From NCBI RefSeq assembly GCF_004365915.1, contig NZ_SODI01000001.1, positions 1,302,001 through 1,366,000 on the forward strand: DNA of 64,000 nucleotides, written 5' to 3'. Position numbers and translations under genes: made by a program. This stretch comes from Cryobacterium psychrophilum (GTDB lineage Bacteria; Actinomycetota; Actinomycetes; Actinomycetales; Microbacteriaceae). Below the pieces are notes generated by a model that searched no databases, was not told the DNA's origin, and was given only the letters and a program-made list of their open reading frames with translations. Shown piece after piece: positions 36,029 through 44,099 of this stretch (positions are counted from its first letter, which is position 1; every line of letters starts with the position of its first letter).

Positions 36029-36053
36029 GGAGTTCTCCTTAATAATTGGATGT

Positions 36054-36131
36054 GCGGCCCAGGCGTGCGGCCACTAACCGTGTCAGTCGCTCCCCGATGG
36101 TGACCCATCTTCGTGCTACGCCAGTTGCGAC
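36054..36131 (-). ncRNA. ZTP (pfl) riboswitch in the glyA leader
   Basis: On the minus strand the leader contains the conserved pfl-motif pieces in order: CGCAACTGGCG (36119-36129), a GATGG/CCATC hairpin, GGGGAGCGAC whose GCGAC pairs with the first GTCGC, a short CGG/CCG hairpin, and CGCCTGGGC (36057-36065) whose CGCC can form the pseudoknot with GGCG. ZTP riboswitches sense the purine intermediate ZMP/ZTP when 10-formyl-folate is short and turn on folate genes such as glyA. No intrinsic terminator lies between it and the AAGGAG, so it may control translation. Confidence 0.92.
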
Positions 36132-36137
36132 ATGCCG

Positions 36138-36143
36138 AGCATA
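36138..36143 (-). promoter_or_regulatory. -10 box of the glyA riboswitch transcript
   Basis: TATGCT preceded by TGA (extended -10) on the minus strand. Its expected start of transcription (about 36131) is the first base of the riboswitch. Confidence 0.6.
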
Positions 36144-36177
36144 TCAGCACCGCGTGGGAATGGCATCGGGTTCCCGC

Positions 36178-36561
36178 TCAGGCCGGAGGCGCCTGCGGAC
36201 CGGATGCTGCCCCTGGGCTGCCGGGGGCTCCGCGGCCCGCGAGCTCGTCCACAATCAACAGTTCGGGGTGCAGATGCTGCGTACCGTAGGCGGCCCGGCC
36301 CACGAGGTGGGCGGCCATGGGCGCGGTGAGCGCCTGGAAGAGCACGATGGCCACGATGAGGGTGACCGTTCCCACGGTGAAGTTGTTGACCGCAACATCG
36401 GTCACGATCGCCATCAGACCGAAGATCTGCGGCTTCGTGGAGGCGTGGATGCGGCTGAAAACGTCGGGAAAGCGCAGCAGCCCGACCCCGGCCGCGAAGC
36501 ACATGAGCGCCCCGGCGAGCACGAGAACGGCGGTCAGGGCGTCGTGCAGCACGTCACTCAT
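36178..36561 (-). CDS. mnhG: Na+/H+ antiporter subunit G (Mrp/Mnh)
   Basis: 127 residues. The PhaG/MnhG pattern is plain: LVLAGALMCFAAGVGLLRFPDVFSRIHASTKPQ, followed by TLIVAIVLFQALTAPMAAHLVGRAA. Three transmembrane helices and a Pro/Gly-rich tail. Last subunit of the Mrp complex. ATG at 36561 overlaps the mnhF stop by four bases. Confidence 0.92.
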   Translation of the reverse strand: MSDVLHDALTAVLVLAGALMCFAAGVGLLRFPDVFSRIHASTKPQIFGLMAIVTDVAVNNFTVGTVTLIVAIVLFQALTAPMAAHLVGRAAYGTQHLHPELLIVDELAGRGAPGSPGAASGPQAPPA

Positions 36562-36824
36562 GCGCTGTCCCGCGCGGGGAGGAAACGGGCCACACTGAGC
36601 GAGCCGAGCACAGCGAAGAGGGCGAGCACCAGCAGCACGGGGAGGTTGTCGGTGTGGCGGTTGAGCGCCATTTCGGCGCCGAGCGCACAGATAACCGTCG
36701 CCACGAGCACATCGGAGGCGATAACCCGATCCAGCACCGACGGGCCCCGCACGATGCGGTACACCGCGAACAGGCCACCGAGGGCGAACAATATTCCGGC
36801 GATGATCGCCACCGTCTGCATCAT
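36558..36824 (-). CDS. mnhF: Na+/H+ antiporter subunit F (Mrp/Mnh)
   Basis: 88 residues with three transmembrane helices and the MnhF signature YRIVRGPSVLDRVIASD. Member of the Mrp complex. AAAGGACAG precedes two adjacent ATGs (36824 and 36821); the first overlaps the mnhE stop. Confidence 0.9.
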   Translation of the reverse strand: MMQTVAIIAGILFALGGLFAVYRIVRGPSVLDRVIASDVLVATVICALGAEMALNRHTDNLPVLLVLALFAVLGSLSVARFLPARDSA

Positions 36825-37414
36825 GGGGTCTGTCCTTTCGTGGTGGTGGAGTCGTCCGGTGTCGGCGGTGTGACCCCGCGCAAGCGCTCGAGGTCCTGCC
36901 TTGAGCCGACGGCTCGAATGATTCGGCGTTCGGTCTCCAGCACCGTGCGTCGAAACCGTTCGATGCCGGCGGCGCTGTGCACGTTGAGCACGTGCAGGTA
37001 CAGGGTGGAGTGCTCGCGATCAATGTCTACCACGATGGATCCGGGCACGATCGACGTCGATACTGCGGTCCAGGTGAGGATGAGGTCGCTGCGGGTGCGC
37101 AGGTGCACGGCCAAAATGGCGTTGCTCGTGACGAGGCGCGGGGACAGCGCAAGTCCGGCCACCTGCACGGATGCTCGCACAATGTCGATGATGAGGCGCA
37201 CGAGGTAGGTGAGAACGAACCACGGGTTCACACGGTTGCTCAGCTGCACCGGAACCAGGTAGAACGACACGGAGACGAGCACGGCAACGCCCGTACCGGT
37301 CACGAAATTGAGCCAGGAGAATGAGCCCCACAACAGCATCCACAGCACAACGAGACCGACAATCGCGGGCAGCTGGTTGGCGACGCTGACGAGACGTCCT
37401 TTGCGCGGTGTCAT
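36821..37414 (-). CDS. mnhE: Na+/H+ antiporter subunit E (Mrp/Mnh)
   Basis: 197 residues. The MnhE pattern is WVLLWGSFSWLNFVTGTGVAVLVSVSFYLVPV-like helices followed by LTYLVRLIIDIVRASVQVAGLAL and a soluble tail with TAVSTSIVPGSIVVDIDRE and LYLHVLNV. Coupled by overlap with mnhD upstream and mnhF downstream. Confidence 0.9.
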   Translation of the reverse strand: MTPRKGRLVSVANQLPAIVGLVVLWMLLWGSFSWLNFVTGTGVAVLVSVSFYLVPVQLSNRVNPWFVLTYLVRLIIDIVRASVQVAGLALSPRLVTSNAILAVHLRTRSDLILTWTAVSTSIVPGSIVVDIDREHSTLYLHVLNVHSAAGIERFRRTVLETERRIIRAVGSRQDLERLRGVTPPTPDDSTTTKGQTP

Positions 37415-38970
37415 GGCGTGCCGTTCGGAAAGACGGCGTCAATGTACGTGGACGGATCCGTGATGTTTCCGGCCGCGCGCACGCTGACGTCGAAGAGGGG
37501 CCCCGCGAATACCGAAAGACTCAGGGTGAGGACCAGCATGACCGTGGTGGTGCCCACCATGAGCGGTGAAACGGTCTTCTTGAGCACCGTTCCCTCGTCT
37601 TCCGGGTCTTCCACCAGCGCGGCGAGCGTGGCGGACGTGTAGGTGAGAACCTCTTTGCGGGGCCGCCAGAACGCGATGTTCCAGGTGCGGGCGAGCGCGT
37701 ACAGGGTGAGCAGCGACGTAGCGGCACCGGCCGCGATGAGGACCCAGATGATCGGACTGCCCTCCCGCGCGCCGGCCTGGAACAGCGCGACCTTGCCGAG
37801 AAAGCCGGAGAACGGCGGGAGTCCGCCGAGGTTCACGGCGCCGGCGAAGAACAAGATCGCCACGAACGGCGACGCCTTCAGCAGACCTCCGAGCCGGGAG
37901 AGCGAGGTCGTTCCGCCGACCCGCTCGATGAGCCCCGCGCACAGAAACAGTGTGGTCTGCACCGTGATGTGGTGCACCACGTAGAAGATGGTCGCGGCAA
38001 TGGCGAGGGGGGTACCGATCGCGATACCGAACAGCATGTAGCCGATGTGGCTGACGAGGGTGAACGAGAGCAGGCGTTTGATGTCAGCTTGGGCGAGCGC
38101 CCCGAGAATCCCCACAATCATCGTGAGCCCGGCCACCACCATGAGCAGCATCGAGAATGGGTGGTCGGGAAAGAGCAGCGTCTGGCTGCGCAGAATGGCG
38201 TAGATACCCACCTTGGTGAGCAGCCCGGCAAACACCGCCGTCACCGGGGCGGGGGCCGTGGGATACGAGTCCGGTAGCCAGAACGACAGCGGAAAGACGG
38301 CCGCCTTCACGCTGAAGGCCAGCAGCAGAAGCAGCCCGAGAATGATCTGCACGTCGCCGGGCAGGTTCGGGAGTCGCTCGGCAATCAGGGCCAGAGTCAC
38401 CGTGCCCGTGGCTCCGTAGATAAGCGCAATCGAGCTGAGGAACAGTAGGGACGACACAAGGCTCACCACGATGTAGGTGACGCCCGCACGGATGCGCGAT
38501 CCCGTACCTCCGAGGGTCAGCAGGACGTAGCTCGCGGAGAGCAGCATTTCGAATCCCACGTACATGTTGAACAGGTCCCCGGCGATGAAGGCGTTGAACA
38601 GCCCGGCCGACAGCACGAGGTACGTGGGGTGGAAGATCGACACCGGGGTCTCAGCATGCCCGTCCAGCAGCCCCTGGCCCACGGCGAACAGCAGCACACC
38701 GAGCAGCATCAACGCCGACACGAGCAGCATGATCGCGGAGAGCCGGTCGACGACGAGCACAATGCCCCAGGGCGCGTTCCAGTTACCCACGTGCACCACG
38801 GCCGGTCCGCCACGGTCCACCAGTACGAGCAGTATGGCGCTGATCACCGCCACGGCCACGAGTACCGCCACGCTCACCAGAATCTGTGGTTCGCGGCGTT
38901 TGCCGAGTACGAGGGCCATGGCCGCGCCGAGCAGCGGGAGCGCCACGATCAGGGGCACAAGCACGTTCAT
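37411..38970 (-). CDS. mnhD: Na+/H+ antiporter subunit D (Mrp/Mnh)
   Basis: 519 residues with about 14 transmembrane helices, homologous to complex I NuoM/NuoN. The helix with VKAAVFPLSFWLPDSYPTAPAPVTAVFAGLLTKVG holds a conserved proton-channel Lys, and LAQADIKRLLSFTLVSHIGYMLFG another; the conserved Glu is in MYVGFEMLLSAS. It is one of the two proton-pumping-like subunits of the Mrp complex. ATGA overlap with mnhC. Confidence 0.94.
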   Translation of the reverse strand: MNVLVPLIVALPLLGAAMALVLGKRREPQILVSVAVLVAVAVISAILLVLVDRGGPAVVHVGNWNAPWGIVLVVDRLSAIMLLVSALMLLGVLLFAVGQGLLDGHAETPVSIFHPTYLVLSAGLFNAFIAGDLFNMYVGFEMLLSASYVLLTLGGTGSRIRAGVTYIVVSLVSSLLFLSSIALIYGATGTVTLALIAERLPNLPGDVQIILGLLLLLAFSVKAAVFPLSFWLPDSYPTAPAPVTAVFAGLLTKVGIYAILRSQTLLFPDHPFSMLLMVVAGLTMIVGILGALAQADIKRLLSFTLVSHIGYMLFGIAIGTPLAIAATIFYVVHHITVQTTLFLCAGLIERVGGTTSLSRLGGLLKASPFVAILFFAGAVNLGGLPPFSGFLGKVALFQAGAREGSPIIWVLIAAGAATSLLTLYALARTWNIAFWRPRKEVLTYTSATLAALVEDPEDEGTVLKKTVSPLMVGTTTVMLVLTLSLSVFAGPLFDVSVRAAGNITDPSTYIDAVFPNGTP

Positions 38971-39470
38971 CGGGTCTTCCCCTCGGTGGCCGGGGGGTCG
39001 ATGGTGGGTACGGGGGCATCCGAGTCGTCGGTGCCACGCTCGAACTCGTCGAGCGAATCCTGCACGGCGTCCTCATCCTCCGACGACGAACGCAGTGCGG
39101 ACTCGCTGGACGTTGCGACATCGTCGACGTGCTCGTCGCCCAGATTGTCACCCTCGTCGCCGAGGCGGGCGAGCCACCACGAGCGATAGATGAGGGCGAG
39201 CAGCAGCGCGGTGATGCCGAAGTTAATGACGATGGCCGTGAGCATGAGCACCTGGGGAACCGGGTCGACCATAGAATCGTCCAGGCTCGTGCCCGTGACA
39301 ATGGGTGCGTTTCCCGGCCGGCCACTCATGATGAAGATCAGCAGGTTCGTCGCATTCCCCACAAGCAGGAACCCGATCAGCACCCGGGTGAGGCTGCGCT
39401 CCAGCATCACGTACACGCCGCAGGCGTACATAACGGCCATCAACACAACGAGGGTCAGGGAGGCGTTCAT
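38967..39470 (-). CDS. mnhC: Na+/H+ antiporter subunit C (Mrp/Mnh) with acidic tail
   Basis: 167 residues. Three transmembrane helices of the NuoK-like MnhC fold (VMYACGVYVMLERSLTRVLIGFLLVGNATNLLIF and DPVPQVLMLTAIVINFGITALLLAL) occupy the first 100 or so. The last 60 residues form a strongly acidic, Ser-rich tail (for example SSSEDEDAVQDSLDEFERG) that is longer than in typical subunits. ATG at 39470 overlaps the mnhA stop (ATGA); an earlier start at 39485 is possible. Confidence 0.92.
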   Translation of the reverse strand: MNASLTLVVLMAVMYACGVYVMLERSLTRVLIGFLLVGNATNLLIFIMSGRPGNAPIVTGTSLDDSMVDPVPQVLMLTAIVINFGITALLLALIYRSWWLARLGDEGDNLGDEHVDDVATSSESALRSSSEDEDAVQDSLDEFERGTDDSDAPVPTIDPPATEGKTR

Positions 39471-42448
39471 GCTCGGCCCTCCCATGTGGTCACCGGCGCG
39501 GTATCCGTTGTCGTCTCACTTGCGACGAGACCCGAGCCGGGAACGGATGTCTGCAGTTCCGGCCCGAGCTCATCGACCTCGCTCTGTCGGTCGATCTCGC
39601 TGCCGAGGCTGCGCAGAATGTCGTACACGAGCCCAATCACCACGAGGTAGACGCCAATATCGAAGATGGTGGATGTGCCGAACGACAGCGAGCCGAGTAC
39701 GGGAACCTCGGTCGTCACATAGGCCGATTCAAGCGGAACGCCGCCGAAGACGAGCGAGACGACGCTCAGGCCCCCGGCAAGGATGATACCGAGTCCGAGG
39801 ATTTTGCCCGGGTCGATGGGGGCGGCCTCGCCGAGCTCGTAGCGTCCTCCGGCAATGTAGCGCAGCACGAGCGCCAGGCCGGCAATGAGCCCGCCGGCGA
39901 AGCCGCCACCTGGCTCGTTGTGACCGGCGAAGAGCAGGTACAGGGAGACGATGATTGCCGGGTGGAACAACATGCGCACGAGCACCTCGATCAGGATCGA
40001 GCGGTGCTGGGCGGGAATTTTACGCCCGGCAACCAGGAAGGCCTGGCGCGTGACGGCGTGTCCCTCCCCCGAGACCTCCGGGTCGGCGATGACGCGACGG
40101 CGGTTACGGCCCAGGCGCAACCGCCGGGAATCCCTGAGCCGGGGCACTTCGGCGTTGCGGCCGGAGACGAACAGCAGGCTGGCCACACCGGTGGCCACGA
40201 CGATGAGCACGGCGATTTCGCCCAGAGTGTCCCACGCGCGAATGTCCACGAGCATCACGTTGACGATGTTGTTGCCGTGGCCCTCCTCCACAGCGAGGCG
40301 AGGAAGCTCACTGGCAATGCTCGGATCCTGACGTGCACCGAGCGCGACCACGCCGATCGTACCCATTACGATGCCCACCAGGGCGCCGATGAGGGCTCGA
40401 CGCTTGCGGTGCCTGGGTCGATTGTGCTGGGCAATCTGGGTGGGGAGGCGGCGCAGCACGAGCACGAAGATGACCAGGGTGATCGTTTCGACGAGCGCCT
40501 GGGTGAGCGCGAGGTCGGGGGCGCCGTGGAACGCGAAAAGCACCACGAGGCCAAAGCCGGTGACGCCGGCCAACAGCACCGCGGTCATCCGCTGCCCCAC
40601 CCGGGCGGCCATGACGGCGGCGATACCCATGATGAGGGCGATGAGCACCTGTCCCGGGTAGTCCCACAGCACGATACGCTCCGGCCAGCTGCGGTTCACC
40701 GCGGCGGCGAACCCGAGGGCGAGCACGAACACGACGAGGATGGTTCCGAGGTACTGCGGCAGTCCCCCGCGCTGCCCCAGGTAGGTCAGCCTTGCCGCGG
40801 TGCGGTCGACGGCGCGCACCGTCATGCCATACCCGTGGCCCGCGTCGATCCACGCCGGCACGGTGGCCTGCAGCCGGGCGACGCGCCGACGCCAGCGGAA
40901 CAGCAGCACGCCCAGACCGATCACCACGGCGCTCAGGAGCAACGCTGGTTCGAGACCGTGCCAGAGGGCAAGGTAATACGCCTCACTCGCGCTGCCGTCA
41001 CCGGGAACGGTGTTGGCGTACGGCGCGAGCAGCGGGTCGAGGGCCGAGGCGAACACGCCCAAGGCCACGGTCGCCACGGTGAGAACTGCCGGGGCCAGCA
41101 GGGTGTCCCTCGGGCTCGGGTGCAGCACGGTCGTCGCCACCGTGGGGCGGGTGCCGAAAGCGCCCCAGAAGAAACGGATGCTGTAGGCCACGGTGAGCAC
41201 GGATCCGACCGCCGTGCCGACGAGCGCGATCCAGCCCCAGGCGCTGCCGCCCACACCCGCGTCGAGCAGCGAGGTGAACACGGCCTCCTTCGCCACGTAG
41301 CCGAAGAGCGGGGGAATGCCGGCCATGGAGGCAACCGCGATGAGCGCGATGACGGCGAGGGCGGGGCTGCTGCGTCCCACCCCGGAGAGCGCTCGCCAGT
41401 CGCGGGTGCCCGCGCGATGGTCGATCACGCCCACCACGAGGAACAGGGTGGCCTTGTACAGCGCGTGGGCGAGCAGCAGCGCGGCACCGGCGAGGGCCGT
41501 GTTGCGGGTGCCGAAGCCGACGACGATCATCAGGAAACCGAGCTGGCTCACGGTGCCGTAGGCCAGCAGGAGCTTGAGGTCGTACTGGCGCAGCGAGCGC
41601 CACGCGCCCACAAGCATGGTCCACACGCCGAGGGTCACAAGCACGGGCAGCCACCCATCGCTGTCCGCGTAGCCGGGGGCGAGCCTGGCCACAATGTAGA
41701 TACCGGCCTTCACCATCGCGGCGGCATGCAGGTAGGCGCTCACCGGGGTGGGGGCGGCCATGGCGGCCGGCAGCCAGAAGTGGAAGGGCACGAGGGCGGA
41801 TTTGGACAGCGCGCCCACGAGGATGAGCAGGATTCCCCACGTACCGAGCGGGCCGGTGACCGGCTGGGCCACGATCACCGCGAGGGACGTCGTACCGGCG
41901 CCGACCGAGATCATAATGACGCCCACGAGCATGATCAGGCCGCCGAACGTGGTCACGAGCAGTGCCTGCAGCGCGGCACCACGACTCTCACGCTTGCTCG
42001 TGTAATGCCCGATCAGCAGGTAGGACAGCACGCTCGTGATCTCCCAGAACATGAACATCACGAGAAGGTCGTCGGCGGTGACGAGCCCGTACATGGTGCC
42101 GGCAAAGGCGAGTAACAGGGCGGCGAAGCGGCCCAGCCCCGGCTCATCGGGAGAGAAGTAGCTAGCGCAGTAGACCAGGACGAGGGCGCCGATGCCCGTG
42201 ACCACGAGGGCGAGGAGCCACGCGAGCGTGTCAACGCGAAAGGAGAGGCTGATGCCGAGGGCAGGAATCCACGGGATGCTCTGGGTGACGGATCCACCCA
42301 CGGTGACGACCGCGGTCTGCGTGAGTGTGTAGGCGAAGGCTCCGGCGGGGAGCAGGGCGATCACATAGAACACACGGGTGCCGAGCAGCCGGGTGAGCCA
42401 CGGCGTGAGCGCCGACAGAACTGTGAATACAAGGAGGAGAGTCGCCAC
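39467..42448 (-). CDS. mnhA: Na+/H+ antiporter subunit A fused to subunit B (Mrp/Mnh)
   Basis: 993 residues. The first 700 or so are the NuoL-like MnhA part (VYCASYFSPDEPGLGRFAALL, FWEITSVLSYLLIGHYTSKR, KSALVPFHFWLPAAMAAPTPVSAYLHAAAMVKAGIY). After the extra MnhA C-terminal helices, residues from about 820 are a complete MnhB domain (SILIEVLVRMLFHPAIIVSLYLLFAGHNEPGGGFAGGL). The Mrp complex expels Na+ in exchange for protons and supports pH and salt tolerance. GTG at 42448 follows CTGGAGA. Promoter -10 TAGACT is at 42488-42493. Confidence 0.94.
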   Translation of the reverse strand: MATLLLVFTVLSALTPWLTRLLGTRVFYVIALLPAGAFAYTLTQTAVVTVGGSVTQSIPWIPALGISLSFRVDTLAWLLALVVTGIGALVLVYCASYFSPDEPGLGRFAALLLAFAGTMYGLVTADDLLVMFMFWEITSVLSYLLIGHYTSKRESRGAALQALLVTTFGGLIMLVGVIMISVGAGTTSLAVIVAQPVTGPLGTWGILLILVGALSKSALVPFHFWLPAAMAAPTPVSAYLHAAAMVKAGIYIVARLAPGYADSDGWLPVLVTLGVWTMLVGAWRSLRQYDLKLLLAYGTVSQLGFLMIVVGFGTRNTALAGAALLLAHALYKATLFLVVGVIDHRAGTRDWRALSGVGRSSPALAVIALIAVASMAGIPPLFGYVAKEAVFTSLLDAGVGGSAWGWIALVGTAVGSVLTVAYSIRFFWGAFGTRPTVATTVLHPSPRDTLLAPAVLTVATVALGVFASALDPLLAPYANTVPGDGSASEAYYLALWHGLEPALLLSAVVIGLGVLLFRWRRRVARLQATVPAWIDAGHGYGMTVRAVDRTAARLTYLGQRGGLPQYLGTILVVFVLALGFAAAVNRSWPERIVLWDYPGQVLIALIMGIAAVMAARVGQRMTAVLLAGVTGFGLVVLFAFHGAPDLALTQALVETITLVIFVLVLRRLPTQIAQHNRPRHRKRRALIGALVGIVMGTIGVVALGARQDPSIASELPRLAVEEGHGNNIVNVMLVDIRAWDTLGEIAVLIVVATGVASLLFVSGRNAEVPRLRDSRRLRLGRNRRRVIADPEVSGEGHAVTRQAFLVAGRKIPAQHRSILIEVLVRMLFHPAIIVSLYLLFAGHNEPGGGFAGGLIAGLALVLRYIAGGRYELGEAAPIDPGKILGLGIILAGGLSVVSLVFGGVPLESAYVTTEVPVLGSLSFGTSTIFDIGVYLVVIGLVYDILRSLGSEIDRQSEVDELGPELQTSVPGSGLVASETTTDTAPVTTWEGRA

Positions 42449-42487
42449 GCGGTCTCCAGTCTCGTCTCGCAGGGGCTGAGGGTTTCC

Positions 42488-42493
42488 AGTCTA
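42488..42493 (-). promoter_or_regulatory. -10 box of the mnh operon
   Basis: TAGACT on the minus strand, 39 bp before the mnhA GTG. The six mnh genes overlap one another and have no other promoter-like gap, so this should drive all of them. Confidence 0.55.
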
Positions 42494-42567
42494 ACAGTGC
42501 GTTAGCGTACCCTCCGGGACGGGCGCGCGTTCATGCCGCGTCCACGCCGCGCTGCACGCATCCAACT

Positions 42568-42613
42568 GGCGCTCTTCGCACCTTCCGGGCGCCCGTAAGG
42601 TGCGAAGAGCGCC
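42568..42613. terminator. perfect 17-bp hairpin downstream of the MFS gene
   Basis: GGCGCTCTTCGCACCTT and its exact complement AAGGTGCGAAGAGCGCC flank a 12-nt GC loop (CCGGGCGCCCGT). It follows the stop codon of the minus-strand MFS gene by 20 bp and precedes the mnh promoter, so it most likely insulates the two units. Confidence 0.7.
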
Positions 42614-42633
42614 GACGGAGTGAACACCCGGCG

Positions 42634-43908
42634 TCAGGCGCGGCGGCGGGACAGACTGTCGGTGACGATCACGAGCACGAGGGCCAGCCCGAGCAGGGCC
42701 ACGTAGACCCACGGAATGACGTTCATGCCCACCGTGTCGAGCAGCAGCGCCCCGAGCAGGGCTCCGCCACCGATGCCGGCGTTGAATGCGGTGGTGTACC
42801 AGGCACTCGCGGTGTCGCGTATGCGGGCAGACGCGGTGTGCAGCATCCGGGTCTGCAGCAGGGGCGGCAGGGTGCCGAACGCGAGCCCCCAGAGCATGAA
42901 GGCTCCGATGGCGACCGGCATCGTGACGACACTTCCGGGCAGCTGGGTGATGGCGAGCACCGCGACCGCGGCGGCGGCGGCGGCGATGCCCACCACGAGG
43001 CCAAGCTGCGGCCGGGGGCCGAAGACCGTGCCCACGAGCAGTAGGCCCACCGCGCCGGCGATGCCGAACGCGAAGAGCATGGCGGGAACATCGGCCACGG
43101 TCACGCCGAGCCCGCCGGTGAGGAACGGGGTGACGTAGGTGTAAAAGGTGTAGTGCCCCACCATCGTGAGCGCGGTGATGGCGCAGATGAGGGCGACGGC
43201 GGCTGTCGTCGGGTCACGACGAGCCTTCGGGGCAGCCGAGGCCGCGGCGCCCTTCTGCGCGCGCGGATGGCGCCCGGCGTGGTGCGTCACTCGAGGCACG
43301 AAGCGCCATACGAGGAACGCACCCACCAGCATGAGGCCGGCGAGCAGAATAAACGTGGGTCGCCAGCCGAGCAGGTGCCCGATCATCGTGGCCACGGGCA
43401 CGCCGAATATGAACGCGAGGGTTCCACCGGCAACCGTGATGGCCACGGCGCGGCCGATCTGTTCCTTGGGCACGAGGTGCCCGGCGTAGGCGCCGACGAC
43501 CGACCAGAAGATTCCGTGCGCCATGCCGCCGAGCACCCGGGACGCGACGACGAATTCGTAGCTGGGCGCGATGGCGGTGAGCACGTTGCTGATCGCGAAG
43601 ACCACGAGCACGGCCAGGAGCAGGCTGTGTCGGGGGAATCGACGGGTGAGATGGGCGAGGCCGGTGCTCGTGGCCACCACGGTGAACGCGAACCAGCTCA
43701 CGAGCAGGCCGACCTGCGACGGGGCGACGCCGAGCGACGAGCTCATCTCGGGCAGCAGCCCGACGGGCATCATCTCCGAGGTGATCGAGAGGAAGACGGC
43801 GGCGCCGAGAACGATGAGTCCTGCCCAGGGGAAAGGCCGTCCGAGCGGGATCACGCCGGTGGGCGGTTCCTCGGCCCGTTGAATGGGAATGGACGCGGTA
43901 ATTGACAT
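42634..43908 (-). CDS. MFS transporter, DHA1 sugar/drug efflux type
   Basis: 424 residues with 12 predicted helices. Family marks are SEMMPVGLLPEMSSSLGVAPSQVGLLVSWFAFTVV, HLTRRFPRHSLLL, GIFWSVVGAYAGHLVPKEQIGRAVAI and TFLL-type long cytoplasmic loop (residues 205-230, basic and Ala-rich) between helices 6 and 7. It resembles AraJ/chloramphenicol-efflux-like proteins; substrate unknown. No Shine-Dalgarno sequence is clear at the ATG. A 6-bp inverted repeat lies 40 bp upstream. Confidence 0.88.
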   Translation of the reverse strand: MSITASIPIQRAEEPPTGVIPLGRPFPWAGLIVLGAAVFLSITSEMMPVGLLPEMSSSLGVAPSQVGLLVSWFAFTVVATSTGLAHLTRRFPRHSLLLAVLVVFAISNVLTAIAPSYEFVVASRVLGGMAHGIFWSVVGAYAGHLVPKEQIGRAVAITVAGGTLAFIFGVPVATMIGHLLGWRPTFILLAGLMLVGAFLVWRFVPRVTHHAGRHPRAQKGAAASAAPKARRDPTTAAVALICAITALTMVGHYTFYTYVTPFLTGGLGVTVADVPAMLFAFGIAGAVGLLLVGTVFGPRPQLGLVVGIAAAAAAVAVLAITQLPGSVVTMPVAIGAFMLWGLAFGTLPPLLQTRMLHTASARIRDTASAWYTTAFNAGIGGGALLGALLLDTVGMNVIPWVYVALLGLALVLVIVTDSLSRRRA

Positions 43909-43947
43909 GACACTGCAATCGACAAGCGGCGGGACGGCTGGTCATCT

Positions 43948-43963
43948 GCAGTGAGAACACTGC
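43948..43963. promoter_or_regulatory. inverted repeat GCAGTG-AGAA-CACTGC upstream of the MFS gene
   Basis: A perfect 6-bp inverted repeat with a 4-bp spacer, in the gap between the divergent MFS gene and purU. Candidate operator; no regulator gene lies beside it. Confidence 0.35.
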
Positions 43964-44087
43964 GGCTATGGGATGAGCATGACAGAGCAGAACGGCTGCG
44001 CGCCGACGTGCGCGCCCGGGGCCGCGAGCGTGAACGCGACCGTGAACAAGGCTAGCCGATGTGTCTCCACGGGGCCAGTCCCGCCGG

Positions 44088-44093
44088 TAATCT
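44088..44093 (+). promoter_or_regulatory. -10 box of purU (leaderless)
   Basis: TAATCT on the plus strand, six bases before the purU ATG; no Shine-Dalgarno sequence. Confidence 0.6.
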
Positions 44094-44099
44094 GGTCGG

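Noticed and set aside
36178..37023. 281-codon frame containing MnhG
   Set aside because: Only the part from the ATG at 36561 is MnhG; the first 154 codons are an out-of-frame read of mnhE and mnhF.
39920..42115. A 731-codon open frame opposite mnhA
   Set aside because: It is a low-complexity shadow (His, Gly, Glu and Arg-rich) of the well-supported mnhAB fusion.
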